Assembly (NCBI GenBank): GCA_003241215.1
Contig: QFOL01000012.1
Location: forward strand, 1 to 34,234
Length of the DNA: 34,234 bases
Source of the DNA: Agrobacterium fabrum
GTDB taxonomy: Bacteria; Pseudomonadota; Alphaproteobacteria; Rhizobiales; Rhizobiaceae
Reading direction: 5' to 3'
Positions 32,232 through 34,234 of the stretch are shown one piece after another. The stretch's first letter is position 1, and the number at the start of each line of letters is the position of its first letter. Under the pieces are notes generated by a model. The model was not told where the DNA came from. It searched no databases and was given only the letters and a program-made list of their open reading frames with translations. The position numbers and the translations under genes are program-made.

Positions 32232-33206
32232 TCAATTGTGCTGGTGTTCGCCGCCGCCCTTGCCTGCGCCGCCAGCGGATAGCACTATCTCGACCTTGCC
32301 GGCCTTTTCGAAGATCAGCGTCACCGGCACCTTGTCGCCTTCGGCAAAAGGCTTCCTGACGTCGAAGAACATCATGTGCAGGCCGCCCGGCTTCAGCTCC
32401 ACCGTCTGGCCGGCGGGAATGATGATACCGTCATCCAGCTTGCGCATCTTCATCACGTCGTTGACCATCGCCATCTCGTGGATTTCAGCGCGGCCGGCGG
32501 CGGTGGATTCGATGCCGATCAACCTGTCGTCGCCATTGCCGGTATTCCTGATCGTCACATAGCCGCCGCCCACGGGCTGCCCCGGCAGCATGGCCTTGGT
32601 CGTACCGTCCGACACTTCGAGGCCGCCGGCCTTCACGACATCCATATCCATGGCGGAGTGATCATGGCCACTGCCCTGCGCAGCCTTTGCGGTGATGCGA
32701 ATGATGGGAGCGGGACTTTTAAGGGAATGCGGATCAACGCCGGCCGCCGCCACTTCGTCCCAGGAAACCTTGCCCTTGTCGCCGCAAAGCTGCGTCACCT
32801 TGAAGGGCAGGTCCTGTCCCGCCTCTATGCCGGAGATTTTTCCCTGCACGGCGAAAGTATCGTAAAATTCATCCGGCAGGTTGCCGCCCTTCCAGCGGAT
32901 TTCGACCGGGCCGCTTTTGATTTCCTTGCCCTGGTTCTTATAGGCCTTCTGGTATTCGCCCTTGATGATTTCCAGCTCCCAGCCGGCCTTCGGCTGCGGT
33001 TTGGCGGAAATGAAGCCTTCCGGCAGCTTCATCTGCACTTCGGTGGTGGCAAGCCCACCGTCGCAGCCATGCGGCACCTGAAGGGCGGCAACGACGGTGC
33101 TGTCCTGTTCGGCCGAACCGCTGACAAAGGCGGCGTGAGCGAAAGCCTGCGCGGCCGAAACCGAGGCGACGAAAAGGCTGCAGGTGATGATCTTGGTGGT
33201 TTTCAT
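32232..33206 (-). CDS. YcnI (DUF1775)-PCuAC fusion, periplasmic copper chaperone
   Basis: Two copper-binding domains in one exported protein of 324 aa. A signal peptide ends near AQAFA, which would leave His as the first mature residue (HAAF), as in YcnI proteins that bind Cu(II) through an N-terminal histidine. The YcnI-like domain (about residues 24-175) has GCDGGLATTEVQMKLPEGF and WELEIIKGEYQ. A His/Met linker (GHDHSAMDMDV) joins a PCuAC domain with the H-x10-M motif in HEMAMVNDVMKM and the LHMMF end. The C-terminus is GEHQHN. AGGGGA lies 9 nt before the ATG. It probably supplies copper for oxidase assembly. The 126-aa gene at 33295 lies directly upstream on the same strand. Confidence 0.93.
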   Translation of the reverse strand: MKTTKIITCSLFVASVSAAQAFAHAAFVSGSAEQDSTVVAALQVPHGCDGGLATTEVQMKLPEGFISAKPQPKAGWELEIIKGEYQKAYKNQGKEIKSGPVEIRWKGGNLPDEFYDTFAVQGKISGIEAGQDLPFKVTQLCGDKGKVSWDEVAAAGVDPHSLKSPAPIIRITAKAAQGSGHDHSAMDMDVVKAGGLEVSDGTTKAMLPGQPVGGGYVTIRNTGNGDDRLIGIESTAAGRAEIHEMAMVNDVMKMRKLDDGIIIPAGQTVELKPGGLHMMFFDVRKPFAEGDKVPVTLIFEKAGKVEIVLSAGGAGKGGGEHQHN

Positions 33207-33294
33207 TTGCTTGTCCCCTGCGACTGCCATCCCTCTGGGTCCACGCAGTCGCTCCGTGCCGCCAAAGGCGGCGATGATCCTGTAAAACGAAAAA

Positions 33295-33675
33295 TCAGGC
33301 GGACAGGGATGGCGGGCCGCGCGCGGCAGGTTTCCGGATCGTCAGCACGGAGCGGAAGCTCCACTCCGCAGGCAGGCGATTGTCGAGCCAGGCGAATTCA
33401 GTCTTCAGCCAGCCGGCCGCATCGGGCGTCGGCAGGAGAATGGATGAGGCCAGCAGGCAGGCCTCGCAAAACAGGATGGCGTCGCCGGAATGGGTGGGAT
33501 CGCCCTTGGCATGGGAAGCATTCACCCCGTTGCCATGGCCAAGGCAGATTTCCGCGAAGCTGCCATCCGGCAGCCGGTAACTCTCGTCGAGAACAACGGC
33601 GGGTGCTGCGGCCAGCGCCGGCTTATGGGCAAAACCCAGCGACAACATCAGGGTCGCGCAGAAAATGCGCAGCAT
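33295..33675 (-). CDS. Small exported protein, DUF2946-like
   Basis: 126 aa from the ATG at 33675, which starts a signal peptide (LRIFCATLMLSLGFAHKP). In-frame ATGs at 33684 and 33717 are alternatives, and GGAG lies only 3 nt before the chosen one. The mature part has YRLPDGSFAEICLGHG, a His-containing stretch NASHAKGDPTHSGD and FCEACLLASSILLP. This Cys/His pattern resembles DUF2946 proteins often encoded next to copper genes; the match is tentative. It lies directly upstream of the YcnI-PCuAC gene (89 nt), so the pair is probably cotranscribed and involved in copper handling. Confidence 0.75.
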   Translation of the reverse strand: MLRIFCATLMLSLGFAHKPALAAAPAVVLDESYRLPDGSFAEICLGHGNGVNASHAKGDPTHSGDAILFCEACLLASSILLPTPDAAGWLKTEFAWLDNRLPAEWSFRSVLTIRKPAARGPPSLSA

Positions 33676-33848
33676 TTTCTCCATCCCCACCAGCCGTCGT
33701 GTGCGATTTGCATCCATCTTCTAGGCGATATCCCTGTTTGTCTCCGATTTCAAAGGGGAATTTTGCCGCAGGCCGTACCGCCGCCACGGAACAATCGACG
33801 CAAGGCGGCATTTTCCTTATGGAACCATCATTCAAGGGAGATCCGGAC

Positions 33849-34034
33849 ATGCCAGCCAAATCGCAGGCCCAGCAGAAGGCAGCGGGCGCCGCACTGGCGG
33901 CCAAACGCGGCGAAATCAAGAAATCCAGTTTAAAAGGTGCTTCAAGAACCATGGAGAAGTCCATGACAGAAAAGGAACTTGAGGATTTCGCCTCAACGAA
34001 ACGCAAGGGACTGCCAGAGAAAAAATCCGGCTGA
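33849..34034 (+). CDS. DUF3008 small basic protein, 61 aa
   Basis: Lysine-, alanine- and serine-rich soluble protein with PAKSQAQQKAAGAALAAKRG near the start and SMTEKELEDFASTKRKGLPE near the end, the pattern of DUF3008. Function unknown. The ATG at 33849 has AAGGGAG 9 nt upstream, better than the in-frame ATG at 33819. It is divergent from the copper genes. About 90 nt after its stop lie the promoter elements of the glycine riboswitch. Confidence 0.82.
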   Translation: MPAKSQAQQKAAGAALAAKRGEIKKSSLKGASRTMEKSMTEKELEDFASTKRKGLPEKKSG

Positions 34035-34123
34035 GAAACGCTGTTCCCACTGGAAGTGGCCGCATATCGCCGATGCGATGGCGCAGATGGAGCAAGAATC
34101 TGTTCAGTTGCGTCATTTGGTCC

Positions 34124-34151
34124 TTGCCAATAACAGGTCTTCGAAGATAAT
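34124..34151 (+). promoter_or_regulatory. Predicted promoter of the glycine-riboswitch transcript
   Basis: TTGCCA (34124-34129), a 16-nt spacer, and GATAAT (34146-34151). The start would be near 34158, a few bases before the aptamer. Confidence 0.6.
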
Positions 34152-34164
34152 GAGCGTCGCATCA

Positions 34165-34234
34165 TCGTTGGGAGAAACCGCTTCAATGCGGTGCCGAAGG
34201 AGCAACCGCCCCGGAAACTCTCAGGCAAAAGGAC
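34165..34234 (+). promoter_or_regulatory. Glycine riboswitch aptamer, cut by the right edge
   Basis: Contains the family hallmarks in order: GGGAGA, an internal hairpin (ACCGC/GCGGT), GCCGAAGGAGCAACC, and GAAACTCTCAGGCAAAAGGAC at the edge. This aptamer binds glycine and usually switches on glycine-cleavage genes (gcvT first). Only the first aptamer is visible; whether a second follows is outside the window. The regulated gene is not included. Confidence 0.9.

Noticed and set aside
32376..34034. 552-codon rightward frame over the copper genes
   Set aside because: It lies antisense to the YcnI-PCuAC gene and its partner. Only its last 61 codons, which are the DUF3008 gene, are real.
1..34234. 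Phage, insertion sequence, integron or CRISPR content
   Set aside because: No transposase, integrase, regularly spaced direct repeats or attachment-site duplications are visible. tRNA-Ser at 6795 shows no 3' duplication nearby.

Overview
This 34-kb window looks like chromosomal core DNA of an alphaproteobacterium of the Rhizobiaceae, most likely Agrobacterium. The base composition is GC-rich. The gene order rlpA, dac-like, tmk, holB, metG, tatD-like, metallo-beta-lactamase-fold gene is alphaproteobacterial, as is the crcB, rluC, HAD phosphatase, ATP12 block. The S-formylglutathione hydrolase places its triad at Ser147, Asp223 and His256, the numbering I recall for the A. tumefaciens enzyme. 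I see no phage, transposase, integrase or CRISPR array.

Layout. At the left edge is gyrA, cut at its 5' end and closed by a bidirectional terminator. Positions 2873-5568 hold three leftward genes, among them a D,D-carboxypeptidase with a SPOR domain. Positions 5705-7350 hold small zinc-ribbon, membrane and secreted proteins, a candidate leftward small RNA and tRNA-Ser(TGA). Positions 7668-17108 form a rightward housekeeping run: septal RlpA, a PBP5-like protein with degenerate motifs, thymidylate kinase, DNA polymerase III delta', methionyl-tRNA synthetase, a TatD-type nuclease, a metallo-beta-lactamase-fold phosphodiesterase and a ClC-family channel. A palindromic interspersed repeat splits this run just before metG.

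Positions 17367-20209 are a self-contained ECF sigma-factor locus: a YceI-family periplasmic protein, a 55-codon leader ORF, the sigma factor, a one-pass anti-sigma factor and a cytochrome b561. The same bipartite element (GGATTAA, 12 nt, GGTGTTC) precedes both yceI and the sigma transcript. This suggests an autoregulated quinone or oxidative-stress regulon, and it is the most system-like part of the window.

Positions 20609-28494 are accessory and stress genes: a DUF1062 protein, an acetyltransferase, a glutathione transferase, a decayed ORF, a 1-Cys peroxiredoxin, DUF4261-like and DUF5680 genes, a YaiI-DUF1345-fghA operon and a RidA-family gene. The ridA promoter is covered by three near-identical palindromic operators. 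Positions 28555-31488 are the leftward ATP12, HAD, rluC and crcB group. The right end holds a YcnI-PCuAC copper-chaperone fusion with a small secreted partner gene, a DUF3008 protein, and a glycine riboswitch cut by the window edge, presumably leading into a glycine-cleavage gene.

All functional calls come from reading motifs and recalling protein families. No database search or folding program was run.
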